Part shown: positions 45,275-54,301 of the stretch, piece after piece
Layout of the letters: every line of letters begins with the position of its first letter
Position numbering within the stretch: position 1 is the stretch's first letter
Source of the DNA: Pseudomonas sputi
Lineage (GTDB): Bacteria > Pseudomonadota > Gammaproteobacteria > Pseudomonadales > Pseudomonadaceae
Direction: 5' to 3'
Assembly: GCF_021603585.1 (NCBI RefSeq)
Contig: NZ_BQHI01000027.1
Span: 1 to 64,000, forward strand
Length of the DNA: 64,000 nt
Notes under the pieces: generated by a model
The model's input: the letters and a program-made list of their open reading frames with translations, nothing else
Databases searched by the model: none
Told to the model about the DNA's origin: nothing
Made by a program: the position numbers and the translations under genes

Positions 45275-46141
45275 TCACTCGGCCTCCGGATCCACCTTGT
45301 TCTGAGTCAAATACCGATTCAAAACATCATCCTGCGAAGGCGTAGAAGCATCCCCCGCCACCTGCCACAACCGCCGCTCAATCCCCTGCGCCACCATATG
45401 CCCCACCGCCGCCTCAATCGCCGAAAGCACACACAACTGCGCCGGCTCATTGGTCGTATACCCGACTTCAGCCTCAAGCAACTTCTTGAACTCGATAAAC
45501 TTGAAAATCCCCGCACTGCGCGCCACCGAATAAATCGTCTTGCTGGTCATCACATTCGCCAACACCTGCCCGCTGCGCACATCCACCGCGCGCAAGTTGA
45601 CGGTGACCTGATCGACCCGATACTCACGGGACAGATCGATCCCCAGATACCGCGCCCCTTCCCCACCGCTGCGCACGTTGGTGTCATAGGCAATGATCCC
45701 GCCCTCGAGCATCATGTTCGCCGCCTGCAACGGTGGCAGCTCACCCTGAATATTCACCGGCGTATTCGGCTTCTTCTGCGAGGCCCGAATGATCTTGCGT
45801 TCCGTCAGCAGGTTCTGCAGCCCCTCGCGTTCGAGCACCACAAACCAGCCGCTGGCCTGCATCGCGTCCATCAACATCGACGCCGCGCCCTGGGTGACGC
45901 TGGTGGAAAAGGAACTGGCCGGCGTCGGTTTGTACTGCCCGGTCTGGTCACGGAAGCCGTACACCACCGCCATCAACCGGCCCTTGGGTCGCGGCATTTT
46001 CAGCAAGTCATAGTAGGTCGAGGCCCTGGGGGTCAGGGTCGGGGTGTCGGTGTCCTGCTCGGCCGGCATCGGCTCGCGCAGACTGCACCCTTGTAATGCT
46101 GCCAACATCAGCCCTAGCGCAATTATTTTTTTCATGTCCAT
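45275..46141 (-). CDS. csgG: CsgG curli export lipoprotein (288 aa)
   Basis: Outer-membrane secretion channel for curlins. The signal peptide ends in lipobox LQGC (Cys19). The body has the CsgG features AVVYGFRDQTGQYKP, SSFSTSVTQGA, FVVLEREGLQNLLTERKI, IIAYDTNVRSGG and SVARSAGIFKFIE. Length fits CsgG (about 277). Start ATG 46141 has ribosome site GGGGAGCG. It is the last gene of the secretion operon, 23 bases after csgF. Confidence 0.95.
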   Translation of the reverse strand: MDMKKIIALGLMLAALQGCSLREPMPAEQDTDTPTLTPRASTYYDLLKMPRPKGRLMAVVYGFRDQTGQYKPTPASSFSTSVTQGAASMLMDAMQASGWFVVLEREGLQNLLTERKIIRASQKKPNTPVNIQGELPPLQAANMMLEGGIIAYDTNVRSGGEGARYLGIDLSREYRVDQVTVNLRAVDVRSGQVLANVMTSKTIYSVARSAGIFKFIEFKKLLEAEVGYTTNEPAQLCVLSAIEAAVGHMVAQGIERRLWQVAGDASTPSQDDVLNRYLTQNKVDPEAE

Positions 46142-46164
46142 CGCTCCCCGGAACCGTCATCCCG

Positions 46165-46596
46165 TCATGGGTTGAGGCCGTTCACCTGAATTTCAGAAAC
46201 TTCGCCGCTCGCACGGTCGGTCACTTCAATCGTCAGTGCCCCCGAGTCATCAACGACGTTGACGATAAAAGCGTCGGTGGACAGGCTCCCCGTGTTGCCG
46301 GTGGAGATGTTGTCCAGCAGTTGCCCCAGCAACCGTGACTGCAATTGACTGGTGAAGCGCTCCAGCGCCGAAGTGCCGGCCACCGCCGTGCGGCTTTTCA
46401 GGTCCGGATCGTCGTGGTCGTTTTGCGCCTGGGCGTTGTTGAGCAGCCAGGTGCCGTTGAGCGGGTTGCCGCCGAACGACGGATTGACCGGTGTGTAGAC
46501 CAGTTCGGTGGCCTGGACAGCCGCGGCGCTGGCAAGCCCGATCAACAACCCCGAGATCCAGAATCCGCTGCGCCGTGAGAACGTTGTCGTGTTCAT
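46165..46596 (-). CDS. csgF: CsgF curli assembly factor (143 aa)
   Basis: Signal peptide (cleavage about VQA-TE), then ELVYTPVNPSFGGNPLNGTW, the diagnostic CsgF N-terminus that binds inside CsgG, followed by FTSQLQSRLLGQLLDNI and DAFIVNVVDDSG. It couples nucleation (CsgB) to the pore. ATGA overlap with csgE. Confidence 0.95.
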   Translation of the reverse strand: MNTTTFSRRSGFWISGLLIGLASAAAVQATELVYTPVNPSFGGNPLNGTWLLNNAQAQNDHDDPDLKSRTAVAGTSALERFTSQLQSRLLGQLLDNISTGNTGSLSTDAFIVNVVDDSGALTIEVTDRASGEVSEIQVNGLNP

Positions 46597-46985
46597 AGTT
46601 CGTCCTTCTCAAGGTCGGTGGTGTCCTGCAACAAGGCTTCCAGCTTGCGCCGGACCACCTCCAGTCGAACCGAATCGGCGGCCGCGTAGGCCTCGTCCTT
46701 CAGTTCCACGATGTTCGGCGGCAGGAAGCGCCGATACACCAGGCGTTGTTGATATTCGACGGTCACAAGGCTCCCCCAGCGCGCGTCGGGGCGCTCGCGC
46801 ACCACCAGGTTGAAATCCATGCGGCTGGTGTCGCGCAGGCGCTCGCTGAACGAGTAGTAAAAGTCGTGGCCGATGTGCGAGATCGTGTCGTCGACGATGA
46901 AGCCCATCATTTCGTCTTCCTCGCCGGCGCTGGCGAAAGACGCCACGACCGCGAGGATCAACGCGCACCACCCTTGCCGGCTCAT
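46593..46985 (-). CDS. csgE: CsgE curli export accessory protein (130 aa)
   Basis: Signal peptide (ILAVVASFASAG), then GFIVDDTISHIGHDFYYSF, the CsgE signature. CsgE caps the periplasmic side of CsgG and selects curlin substrates. Its ATG overlaps the stop of the upstream pseudopilin gene (ATGA), so curli secretion genes are translationally joined to the type II-like secretion operon. No csgD regulator or csgC is present in the window. Confidence 0.92.
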   Translation of the reverse strand: MSRQGWCALILAVVASFASAGEEDEMMGFIVDDTISHIGHDFYYSFSERLRDTSRMDFNLVVRERPDARWGSLVTVEYQQRLVYRRFLPPNIVELKDEAYAAADSVRLEVVRRKLEALLQDTTDLEKDEL

Positions 46986-47521
46986 GGCTGCAACGCCTGC
47001 GGCAGCGCTGACTGGCCTTTGGCCGGGCCGTTGGTGCCATCGAGGAAGGCTTTCTCGGCCACGAACTGCCAGTCCGAATAACGCTGCATACCTTCAAAGT
47101 CCGACCATTGCGCCGGGAAGTCCGCCTGCTTCAACGGCACCTCGGTAGACGGGCTGTTGATGCCGGTGATGCGTCCGTCGAAACCCCGTTGCAGCGCCCA
47201 TTCGCCGCCACCGATCGGGTCCGGATAGAGCTGGCGCAGATGGTGCCGAGCTTGCGGAAAACGTTCGTCCTGCAGCAGGTCGGCCAGTTCTTTCGGGTAC
47301 TGCGCCAGCCCCGGCGAACTGCGGTAGTAGCTGCGCAGCGCCTGGGCATACTGGGTACCGACCCACAGCAGTTGCTTCTCGCGGTCGCGGCGCGACACGG
47401 TCGACCACAACTCGCCGGCACTGGCCAGGCCCATGCCCATGATCACGATCAGGAACAGCACGCCCAGGTAGGTGAACCCACCCTGCTCCGCGTGCTTACC
47501 ACTCGGAATACTGGCTGCCAT
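46982..47521 (-). CDS. Atypical minor pseudopilin (179 aa)
   Basis: A type III signal-like N-terminus (KHAEQGG-FTYLGVLFLIVIMGMG) with prepilin cleavage expected after GG. Position +5 is Gly instead of the usual Glu, a property otherwise known from the tip pseudopilin GspK. The globular part (QYAQALRSYYRSSPGL, YPKELADLLQDERF) resembles GspG-like folds. Start ATG 47521 with GGAGGG. It overlaps the upstream pseudopilin by 26 bases and csgE by 4. Confidence 0.78.
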   Translation of the reverse strand: MAASIPSGKHAEQGGFTYLGVLFLIVIMGMGLASAGELWSTVSRRDREKQLLWVGTQYAQALRSYYRSSPGLAQYPKELADLLQDERFPQARHHLRQLYPDPIGGGEWALQRGFDGRITGINSPSTEVPLKQADFPAQWSDFEGMQRYSDWQFVAEKAFLDGTNGPAKGQSALPQALQP

Positions 47522-47870
47522 CACGCGCCCTCCCGGTCGCTCCGCTCTTGATATCGGCAACGCCGCCCGCCACACCGTCCGGGGGCGCGATCAGCACCCA
47601 TTGGTCATTGCGTTCGGTGATCGGGTCTACCGGCGCGTTGCGCAGGTAACGCATTTCCACCAGTTGTTCGATGGAGTCGGGATAGCGCCCGGTGTCGCCG
47701 TAGTAGTGATCCAGCGCCTCGCGCATGGCCGACAGGCTCTGGTGCAACGTGGTCTCTTTCGAGGCCTCAAGGCTGTTGAAGTAGCGCGGCAGGGCGATGG
47801 TCATCAGGGTCGCGATGATCGCCATCACCACCATCAGCTCGAGCAAGGTAAACCCCTTTTCCCGGCGCAT
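47496..47870 (-). CDS. GspG-like pseudopilin (124 aa)
   Basis: The prepilin motif KG-FTLLELMVVMAIIATL with Glu at +5 marks a pseudopilin. The mature part HYYGDTGRYPDSIEQLVE, PVDPITERNDQW and the end DIKSGATGRARDGSQY fit the GspG type. Requires a prepilin peptidase, not found in the window. Starts 5 bases after the upstream pseudopilin stop. Confidence 0.85.
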   Translation of the reverse strand: MRREKGFTLLELMVVMAIIATLMTIALPRYFNSLEASKETTLHQSLSAMREALDHYYGDTGRYPDSIEQLVEMRYLRNAPVDPITERNDQWVLIAPPDGVAGGVADIKSGATGRARDGSQYSEW

Positions 47871-47875
47871 GAGAA

Positions 47876-48349
47876 TCACCACTCGCGGTACGCGATGCCG
47901 TTGAGGCCACGGCCCCTGGCGAGGGAGTAGACGTCGAACACGTCCTCGCCATCGCGCGGGTTCTGGGCCGAACTGTTGTAGGCCCGCAGGCCCCAACCGC
48001 CGTTGTCGTCACGTTTGGCCGGCACCAGCGGATCCCGCGGTATCCGGCGCAGAAAGTAGAACTTCGCACCCTTGGCGCTGCGCACGTCGCGCACGCCTTC
48101 GACCAGCACTTTCAGGTTCGGCGGATAGCCGCTGCTGTTCAGGGATTTCTCGATGTAGCCGGCATCGAAGGCACGCTTGTAGGCGTCGATGCCATCGCGA
48201 ATCTGATACAGCGCGGTGCGCAGTTCCTGCTCCTTGCCACGCCGTACCAGGGTCTCGGTCAGCGGCGCGGCCATGCCGGCCAGCAGGCCGATCAGGGCCA
48301 GCGTCACCACGACTTCGATCAAGGTAAAACCGCGCTGGGAGGCGTTCAT
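47876..48349 (-). CDS. Pseudopilin, GspG/MSHA type (157 aa)
   Basis: The prepilin motif RG-FTLIEVVVTLALIGLL has the conserved Glu. The mature part continues GIDAYKRAFDAGYI, YPPNLKVLVEGV and RRIPRDPL, with a C-terminal acidic loop DGEDVFDVYS that could bind calcium as in GspG. Start ATG 48349 lies between the secretin stop and a GAGAAG site. Confidence 0.85.
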   Translation of the reverse strand: MNASQRGFTLIEVVVTLALIGLLAGMAAPLTETLVRRGKEQELRTALYQIRDGIDAYKRAFDAGYIEKSLNSSGYPPNLKVLVEGVRDVRSAKGAKFYFLRRIPRDPLVPAKRDDNGGWGLRAYNSSAQNPRDGEDVFDVYSLARGRGLNGIAYREW

Positions 48350-48351
48350 GA

Positions 48352-50199
48352 TCAAGGCTTCTCGACAGTGACACGGGTGGTGGCCACGGCCGCGTCACCG
48401 ACTGCACGAGGCTGCGCGGCAGGCGCCGGCATCGAGTAGCTTTGCGAACGGTCCGGCGCCTGGATGTGCATGCTGGTTTCAGTGCCGGTGGAAAACTCCA
48501 TGTCCGACGGGCTCTGGTACGGCAGGTTGCGCACGATCCGTGGCGTGATCGAGAGCACCAGTTCCGATTTGCCGATGGTGTCCTTGTTGCTGCCGAACAG
48601 CCGGCCCAGACCCGGAATGTCGCCGAGGCCCGGAATCTTGTTGCCGGTGGCACCGTGGTCGTTGCGCATCAGGCCGGCGAGGATCTGGGTCTCACCGTCA
48701 TGCAGGCGCAGCGAGGTCTGGGCGTTGCGGGTGTCGACCTGCACCGGAATCGTCCCCTGGCGGGTCGGCTCCAGTGGCGTGGCGTTACTCACTTCCAGCG
48801 CGACCTTGATCGCCACTTCGTTGTTCAGGTGCACGGTCGGCTGCACTTCGAGCTTCAGACCGACGTCGAGGTAAGTCACGCTTTCCGTGATCACCGGGCC
48901 TTGAGTGGAAGGCACCGACGTGGCGCTGATGATCGGCACTCGCTGACCGATGTGGATGCGCGCCTGTTCGCGGTTGCTGACGCGGATCACCGGGCTGGCC
49001 AGGGTGTTGATGTCGTTGTCCTGGGCATTGATCTTGGCCTGTGGCGACGGCGAGATGGAAATCCGGCTGGAGTTGATGCCTTTGAGTTGATCGAGAATGG
49101 TCACCGCCGAACCGTCGCTGTTGACCACACCGAAGGTGTTCGGCCATTGCAGGCCGAGGTCGAGAATGCGCTGGGTAGCGACTTCCATCACCTCCACTTC
49201 CAGCACCACTTCCGGATTGGACTGGTCTTGCGATTGCAGCAGTTTCTCGGCCATGCGCACGGCGTCTTCGGTGTCGCGCATGGTCAGGGTGTTCAGGCGT
49301 TCGTCGACGAACACGTCGCGGGTCTTGAGCATGGTCTTGATCATGTTCAGCGCAGTGTTGGCGTCGATGCTGGTCAGGTAGAAGGTGCGCATCACCAGCT
49401 CCTGGTAATCCTTCAGCTTCTGCGGCGAGTCCGGGTAGATCAACAAGGTGTTTTCGTTCACCACTTTCTGGTGCAGCTGGTTCTGTTGCAGCAGCAGTTG
49501 CACGGCGTCTTCGATGCGCACGTCACGCACGAAGATCGTGGCTTTCATGTCCGGGCGCAGGTCCTTGTCGAAGATGAAATTGAGGCCGGCGACCTGCGAC
49601 AGCACTTCGAAAATGGTCTTGAGGTTGGCGTCGCGAAACTCCAGAGTCACCGGGCGATCGAGCCGGGTGCGCAGTTGCGGGTACTGGATCACGTTGCGGC
49701 TCTGCACCAGACGGATGTTGCCTTGCAGCTCCAGCGCGCCGTCGTTTTTCGGGTCAAGTTCGAGGATCTGTTTGACCTGGCGGTCGGCGCCGTAGATGTC
49801 GCCACGGCGCAGGTCGCCACGGGCCAGTTCGAGTTTCTCGTCCATGCTGCGCAGGTAGTCGAGCTGACGCAGGGCATCCTGGGCGCGGCGGTTGTTCGGC
49901 TCGATGGTCAGCACCCGGCTATAGGCGGTGCGGGCCGAAGCGAAATCGCGACGGGCGCGGTCGGTGTCACCGGAGGTCAGCAGCGCGGTGATCGCCTTGG
50001 CGCGGCCGCTGTTGAGCAGCAGGTGCAGCTCGGTGTCGCGCGGATTTTCCCGCAAGCCTTCCTCGATCCGGGCCAGGCCCGCCTCGTACTGCCCCTGATC
50101 GATCAGGTCGGCGGCTTCCTTGTTGGCGACCTGCGCGGAACTGCACGCGGCCAGCCCGGCACACAGGCCGAGGCTCATCAGCAAACGGGATCTGTTCAT
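48352..50199 (-). CDS. Secretin, GspD/MshL-like, with N-terminal TPR region (615 aa)
   Basis: Outer-membrane secretion channel. Lipobox LAAC (Cys19), then TPR-like repeats (about 25-165: ADLIDQGQYEAGLARIEEGL), then secretin N-domains (VTLEFRDANLKTIFEVL and NTLTMRDTEDAVRMAEKLL), and the C-terminal secretin gate with VPIISAT, DVGLKLEVQPTV and GLGDIPGLGRLF. Lipidation means it may not need a separate pilotin. The TPR extension resembles MSHA/Tad-like secretins more than Xcp. Overlaps both neighbours. Confidence 0.92.
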   Translation of the reverse strand: MNRSRLLMSLGLCAGLAACSSAQVANKEAADLIDQGQYEAGLARIEEGLRENPRDTELHLLLNSGRAKAITALLTSGDTDRARRDFASARTAYSRVLTIEPNNRRAQDALRQLDYLRSMDEKLELARGDLRRGDIYGADRQVKQILELDPKNDGALELQGNIRLVQSRNVIQYPQLRTRLDRPVTLEFRDANLKTIFEVLSQVAGLNFIFDKDLRPDMKATIFVRDVRIEDAVQLLLQQNQLHQKVVNENTLLIYPDSPQKLKDYQELVMRTFYLTSIDANTALNMIKTMLKTRDVFVDERLNTLTMRDTEDAVRMAEKLLQSQDQSNPEVVLEVEVMEVATQRILDLGLQWPNTFGVVNSDGSAVTILDQLKGINSSRISISPSPQAKINAQDNDINTLASPVIRVSNREQARIHIGQRVPIISATSVPSTQGPVITESVTYLDVGLKLEVQPTVHLNNEVAIKVALEVSNATPLEPTRQGTIPVQVDTRNAQTSLRLHDGETQILAGLMRNDHGATGNKIPGLGDIPGLGRLFGSNKDTIGKSELVLSITPRIVRNLPYQSPSDMEFSTGTETSMHIQAPDRSQSYSMPAPAAQPRAVGDAAVATTRVTVEKP

Positions 50200-50714
50200 T
50201 GCGTACTCCCCACAGACAAGGTCTGCGACAAATGCAAAGGCAGGTAGACCAGGCTCAGTTCCACATCGGAAATCGCCGCAATCTTCCAGGTGTCGTCGAT
50301 CACATCCCCGCTGCGCACGACGTAGATTTTCTCGCCGTCCTGCAAGAACACCTGCAGGTCGCTGCGGTCATGCAGCCTGCCGACGAACTGAAACGGCACC
50401 GGTGGCAGGCTCGGGGCTTGCACCACCGGGGTCGGGTTGATCGCTCGTTCGGTGACCGTCGCCAGGATCGGCGCGGCCTTCCAGGATTTGCTCGCAAACA
50501 GGTCGCCGGCCGGGCTCAGGTCCTTGATCGGCGCCGCATTGGCCTTGGCACTGCTGGCGGGCAAGGCGCCACGGGCGGTGGCTTTTGCCGGGCTGGCCAC
50601 GGCGACTTCGATCGAATCCGCCTCGTCGCTCGGCGAGAAATAGTCCGGCAACCAGGCCAGCGCCGCCGCCACGCCGAAGAACGCCACCCAGCCGCTTATG
50701 CGTTTGCTGTCCAT
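50196..50714 (-). CDS. GspC/PilP-like inner-membrane protein (172 aa)
   Basis: One N-terminal helix (WVAFFGVAAALAWLP), an Ala/Pro-rich linker, and a C-terminal HR-type beta domain (VPFQFVGRLHDRSDLQVFL, KIYVVRSGDVIDDTWKI). Such proteins link the inner-membrane platform to the secretin. ATG 50714 overlaps the previous stop; GAGG lies upstream. Confidence 0.8.
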   Translation of the reverse strand: MDSKRISGWVAFFGVAAALAWLPDYFSPSDEADSIEVAVASPAKATARGALPASSAKANAAPIKDLSPAGDLFASKSWKAAPILATVTERAINPTPVVQAPSLPPVPFQFVGRLHDRSDLQVFLQDGEKIYVVRSGDVIDDTWKIAAISDVELSLVYLPLHLSQTLSVGSTQ

Positions 50715-51262
50715 CACGACCTCGACAGGTAGAGGGTCATACGGATCCGGCCGCTGAGGTCGGTGTCGGCAATCTTCTTGCGTTGAAACTCGACGTCTTC
50801 CACCACCACTGCCGGCAACTGGCCGAGCAAGGCGTGCAGGAAGCGGCGCAGTTGCGGGTAGCTGCCGCGCACCGGCAACAGGATCTGGTAGCGCGCCAGA
50901 TGGGTCTTGGGATCGACGCCGAGGGCGTATTCGCCGCGCGCCAGGGTGATGTGCTCCTGCGCAGCCAACGCATAGATGCGGTCGATGGCGACAGTGGCTT
51001 GCGGCTGGGCCGGCAGCTTGTTGCGAAAATCATCGAGCTGACGCTGCGGCACCACCGGCGGCGCGATGCTGCCGTCCTCGACCCTGGCCAGGTATTCGGT
51101 GGCTTGCTGGGTTTGCTGGCTGAGCTGTTGCAGCGACTGCCAGCCCGGCAGCAAACCGCCGAGTGCCCAGACAACCGTGACCAGCAGCAGCGCCAGACCG
51201 GCCAGACCCGGAACGCCGAGGCCTTGCAGGTATTCGTGAACGATCAGTCTAGGGATTCGCAT
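50714..51262 (-). CDS. PilO/GspM-like platform protein (182 aa)
   Basis: One membrane helix (GLALLLVTVVWALGGLLPG), then coiled coil (LQQLSQQTQQATEYLARV) and a ferredoxin-like domain (YQILLPVRGSYPQLRRFLHA), the layout of PilO/MshJ. Overlaps the PilN-like gene by 14 bases. Confidence 0.8.
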   Translation of the reverse strand: MRIPRLIVHEYLQGLGVPGLAGLALLLVTVVWALGGLLPGWQSLQQLSQQTQQATEYLARVEDGSIAPPVVPQRQLDDFRNKLPAQPQATVAIDRIYALAAQEHITLARGEYALGVDPKTHLARYQILLPVRGSYPQLRRFLHALLGQLPAVVVEDVEFQRKKIADTDLSGRIRMTLYLSRS

Positions 51263-51794
51263 CGCCCATCTCCCAGGTCGCCGACAGGTTGAATTGCACC
51301 GGTTGCTCCGGCGATTTGACGACGATTTCGTGGCTCAGCAGCGACACGTCGGACAGCTCGTCACTGGCCTCCAGCCGTTTGTGGAAATCCAGCATCGCTT
51401 GCAGATCCCGCGCTTCGGCGCTGATCCGTACCTGGCCCTTGCGAGCATCCGGGGTCAGGGTCAGCAAGGCGATGTCGTCGCGCGGCATGGCTTCGAGCAT
51501 GGCGAACAGGCGTTCCCAGGGGCGGCGCAGTTGCTGCGAGACCTTGCGCATTTCGGCGAGGTTTTGCGCCTGCTCGCGGGTTTCCGCCGGGCTCAGCGTT
51601 GTCTTGCTGCCGCTGTCGCCGGTGAGCTGGCGCTGGGTGTGCTGCAAGTGACCGTGCTGTTGTTCGGCCTGATCGCCGAGGTGCTGCTGCACGCTGAAGC
51701 ACACCAGCGCGAGGATCACGCCACCGCCGAGCAGGCTCCAGCCCAACGGGCCGGAACGCGGACGAGGCTGGAAGTCGAGGTTCAAGGCGCGCAT
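51249..51794 (-). CDS. PilN-like platform protein (181 aa)
   Basis: Short cytoplasmic N-terminus (MRALNLDFQPRPR), a membrane helix (GWSLLGGGVILALVCFSVQ), coiled coil, then a beta-alpha domain (PRDDIALLTLTPDARKGQ, LEASDELSDVSLL). This matches PilN/MshI-C proteins. The N-terminal NLDF could bind the PilM-like partner. Start one base after that gene's stop. Confidence 0.8.
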   Translation of the reverse strand: MRALNLDFQPRPRSGPLGWSLLGGGVILALVCFSVQQHLGDQAEQQHGHLQHTQRQLTGDSGSKTTLSPAETREQAQNLAEMRKVSQQLRRPWERLFAMLEAMPRDDIALLTLTPDARKGQVRISAEARDLQAMLDFHKRLEASDELSDVSLLSHEIVVKSPEQPVQFNLSATWEMGDANP

Positions 51795-51795
51795 G

Positions 51796-52599
51796 TCAGG
51801 CCACCGCCCGGGACATGACGTACAAGGCGTCATGCACGGTCATCGAGTTGTCTTCGAGGGTGCGCAGCTGCACCCCCGCCACCTCCGGTTGCGCATCAAG
51901 GCGCGCCGGGGCGTGCAGATAAACGTTGAAGGCGCGTTCGCTGGTGGAGGCTTGCAGTTGCCGTTCGCGACCGATCAAGGCGCTGAGCGCCGCGTCGCTG
52001 TCGCTGCCGCCCACCGAGCGCACCGACGACCAGCGCCCTTCCCTTGCCAGCAGCAACACGCTGCGTTGCGGTTCGGCGACGATGAACAGGAAGTCGCCGG
52101 CATCGAGGCTTTTGTCGAAGCGGTTGAACGCAGTCATCAGGTACGGCTGCACCGAACGCAGGCGCAGACCGCGCCCCGTAACCAGCGTGCGCAGGCGTTC
52201 CAGCAAATCCTGCGGCAAGGCGCTGGCGATCCGGTCATGCCCGGCGGGCTCGGCCGACAGCACCAGGCTCCACGGTTGGGTCGGGGCGCCGAACAGGTCC
52301 TCGAAACACAGTTGGGCGAAGCCGCGCAGTTCTTCGGGGCTGCTGATCTGCTCGCTCCAGGGCACCAGGCAGAAACGGCTGAAGTGACCGGAGATGACCA
52401 CGCTCAGCTCGGCACCGGCGCGGGTGTGTTCGCCAAGCAGACGGTCGAGGGTGTCCAGCGCCACCGCGTAGCTCTGGAAGCCTTCGTCGATGTAGCCGAC
52501 GCTGCCCAGCCACAGGGTGTCGTTGCCCCGGCGCTGGCCGAGGCCGACACCGCTGGCGCCGAGCACGGCGATAAAGTGATCACGCGATAAAAGTGACAC
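51796..52599 (-). CDS. PilM/MshI-like cytoplasmic platform protein (267 aa)
   Basis: No membrane helix. It looks like a degenerate actin-like fold of the PilM/GspL-cytoplasmic type (VVISGHFSRFCLVPW, GDFLFIVAEPQRSVLLL). The start is GTG 52599: GGAGGAGATC lies upstream and it overlaps the ATPase end by 20 bases. No other in-frame start has a ribosome site. It should bind the PilN-like protein and the ATPase. Confidence 0.72.
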   Translation of the reverse strand: MSLLSRDHFIAVLGASGVGLGQRRGNDTLWLGSVGYIDEGFQSYAVALDTLDRLLGEHTRAGAELSVVISGHFSRFCLVPWSEQISSPEELRGFAQLCFEDLFGAPTQPWSLVLSAEPAGHDRIASALPQDLLERLRTLVTGRGLRLRSVQPYLMTAFNRFDKSLDAGDFLFIVAEPQRSVLLLAREGRWSSVRSVGGSDSDAALSALIGRERQLQASTSERAFNVYLHAPARLDAQPEVAGVQLRTLEDNSMTVHDALYVMSRAVA

Positions 52600-54301
52600 G
52601 ATTGATCTCCTCCAGCGTGGTCCGACCGTGCTCCACCAGCTCCAGCGCCGATTCGCGCAACAGGCGCAAACCACGGGCGCAGGCCAGGGCTTTGATCTGG
52701 GTGATGGGTTGACGCTCGACGATCATTTGCCGCAGTTCGTCGTCCAGGTGCAGCAGTTCGGCAATCGCCGTGCGTCCGCGATAGCCGCTGCCCCGGCAGT
52801 GGCCGCAGCCCTTGCCGTGGACGAAGTGGTAGTGATCGACTTTCAGTGGGTCGAGGCCCGAGGCGCGCAGTTCTTCATCGCTCGGGTTGACCGGCGTGCT
52901 GCAGCTGCTGCACACCAGCCGGATCAGGCGCTGGGCGAGGATCGCGTTGAGCGCCGAGACCAGGCTGTAAGGGTCGATTTCCATCTGGGTGAAGCGGCCG
53001 ATCACGTCGAACACGTTGTTGGCGTGGATGGTGGTGAATACGAGGTGACCGGTGAGCGCCGATTGCACGGCGATCTGCGCGGTGTCCGGGTCGCGGATCT
53101 CGCCGACCATGATCTTGTCCGGATCGTGGCGCAGGATCGAACGCAGGCCCCGGGCGAAGGTCAGGCCTTTTTTCTCGTTGACCGGGATTTGCAGCACGCC
53201 CGGCAGCTGATATTCCACCGGGTCTTCGATGGTGATGATCTTGTCCACGCCGTGGTTGATCTCGGTGATCATCGCGTACAGCGTGGTGGTCTTGCCGCTG
53301 CCGGTGGGGCCGGTCACCAGCACCATGCCATAGGGTTCGGCGGCGAGGCGACGCAACTGGCGCAGGGTTTCGTCTTCAAAGCCCAGTGCTTGCAGTTGCA
53401 CACCGCAGACCTTGTCGGCCAGGTCCTGTTTGTCCAGCACCCGCAGCACCGCGTCTTCGCCGAAGATGCTCGGCATGATCGACACCCGGAAGTCGATCTG
53501 CCGGCCGCTGATGCCGATCTTGAAGCGACCGTCCTGGGGCACGCGTTTTTCGCCGATGTCCAGTTCGGCCATGACCTTCACCCGCGAAATCACCTGCTCG
53601 GCGAACTCGCTGCCCTGGATCTTGCCGATGTTGTTCAGCACGCCGTCGATCCGGTACTTGATCACCAGGCCCTGGCCGGTGGTGCCGAGGTGGATGTCGC
53701 TGGCGTGCATTTTCAGCGCGTCGTACAGGGTCGAGTTGACCAGTTTCACCACCACGCTCGAATCTTCGCTGATGCTGGTCAGGGACAGGCTTTGCAGGGT
53801 GTCGGTCTCGCTGCCGGCATCGGCCTGGGCGTTGAGCGACTCCACCGCGTGGAAGCTTTCTTCGTGGCGGGCCAGATAGGCCTTCAGGTCATCGGCGTGC
53901 ACCAGGTACAACGGCGCGCCGTGCAGGCATTCGTCGATCCAGGCCAGGCGCGCGGTGTCGAAGGGGTCGGCGAACACGCCGATGACTTCGTCGTTGTGGC
54001 GCAGCAGGATGAATTCGCGCTTGAGGCATTGCGCGAGGGTGACCCGGTCGAACACCGGCGCCGCCAGAAACAGCGTGTCGGTGTCGAGCACCGGGTAATG
54101 CAGGGTGGCGCCGAGGCTGGCAATGAACGGCATCGGCGCCAGCTCACAGAGCACGGCCAGCGCATCGAGCACCCGCTCCCCGGAAGTGCTGGCCCGTGCC
54201 CGGGCCTGGGCCAGTTGCTCACTGGAAAAGCGCGGCGGGGTCTGTGCCTCCTGGGGAGGGGTGACCGACAGCGGTTCGACGACAACGGACAGACGATCCA
54301 T
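52580..54301 (-). CDS. Secretion/pilus assembly ATPase, GspE/MshE/PilB family (573 aa)
   Basis: N-terminal MshEN/GspE-N-type domain, then the ATPase core: HASDIHLGTTGQGLVIKYRI, Walker A GPTGSGKTTT, Asp box ITIEDPVEYQ, Walker B RHDPDKIMVGEIRD, and His box FTTIHANN. Four cysteines (CSSC and CGHC) form the zinc motif between the last helices. All catalytic residues are present. It powers the pseudopilus. It begins 83 bases after the receiver gene on the same strand. No GspF/PilC-type platform gene is visible anywhere in the cluster. Confidence 0.93.
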   Translation of the reverse strand: MDRLSVVVEPLSVTPPQEAQTPPRFSSEQLAQARARASTSGERVLDALAVLCELAPMPFIASLGATLHYPVLDTDTLFLAAPVFDRVTLAQCLKREFILLRHNDEVIGVFADPFDTARLAWIDECLHGAPLYLVHADDLKAYLARHEESFHAVESLNAQADAGSETDTLQSLSLTSISEDSSVVVKLVNSTLYDALKMHASDIHLGTTGQGLVIKYRIDGVLNNIGKIQGSEFAEQVISRVKVMAELDIGEKRVPQDGRFKIGISGRQIDFRVSIMPSIFGEDAVLRVLDKQDLADKVCGVQLQALGFEDETLRQLRRLAAEPYGMVLVTGPTGSGKTTTLYAMITEINHGVDKIITIEDPVEYQLPGVLQIPVNEKKGLTFARGLRSILRHDPDKIMVGEIRDPDTAQIAVQSALTGHLVFTTIHANNVFDVIGRFTQMEIDPYSLVSALNAILAQRLIRLVCSSCSTPVNPSDEELRASGLDPLKVDHYHFVHGKGCGHCRGSGYRGRTAIAELLHLDDELRQMIVERQPITQIKALACARGLRLLRESALELVEHGRTTLEEINRVTFIA

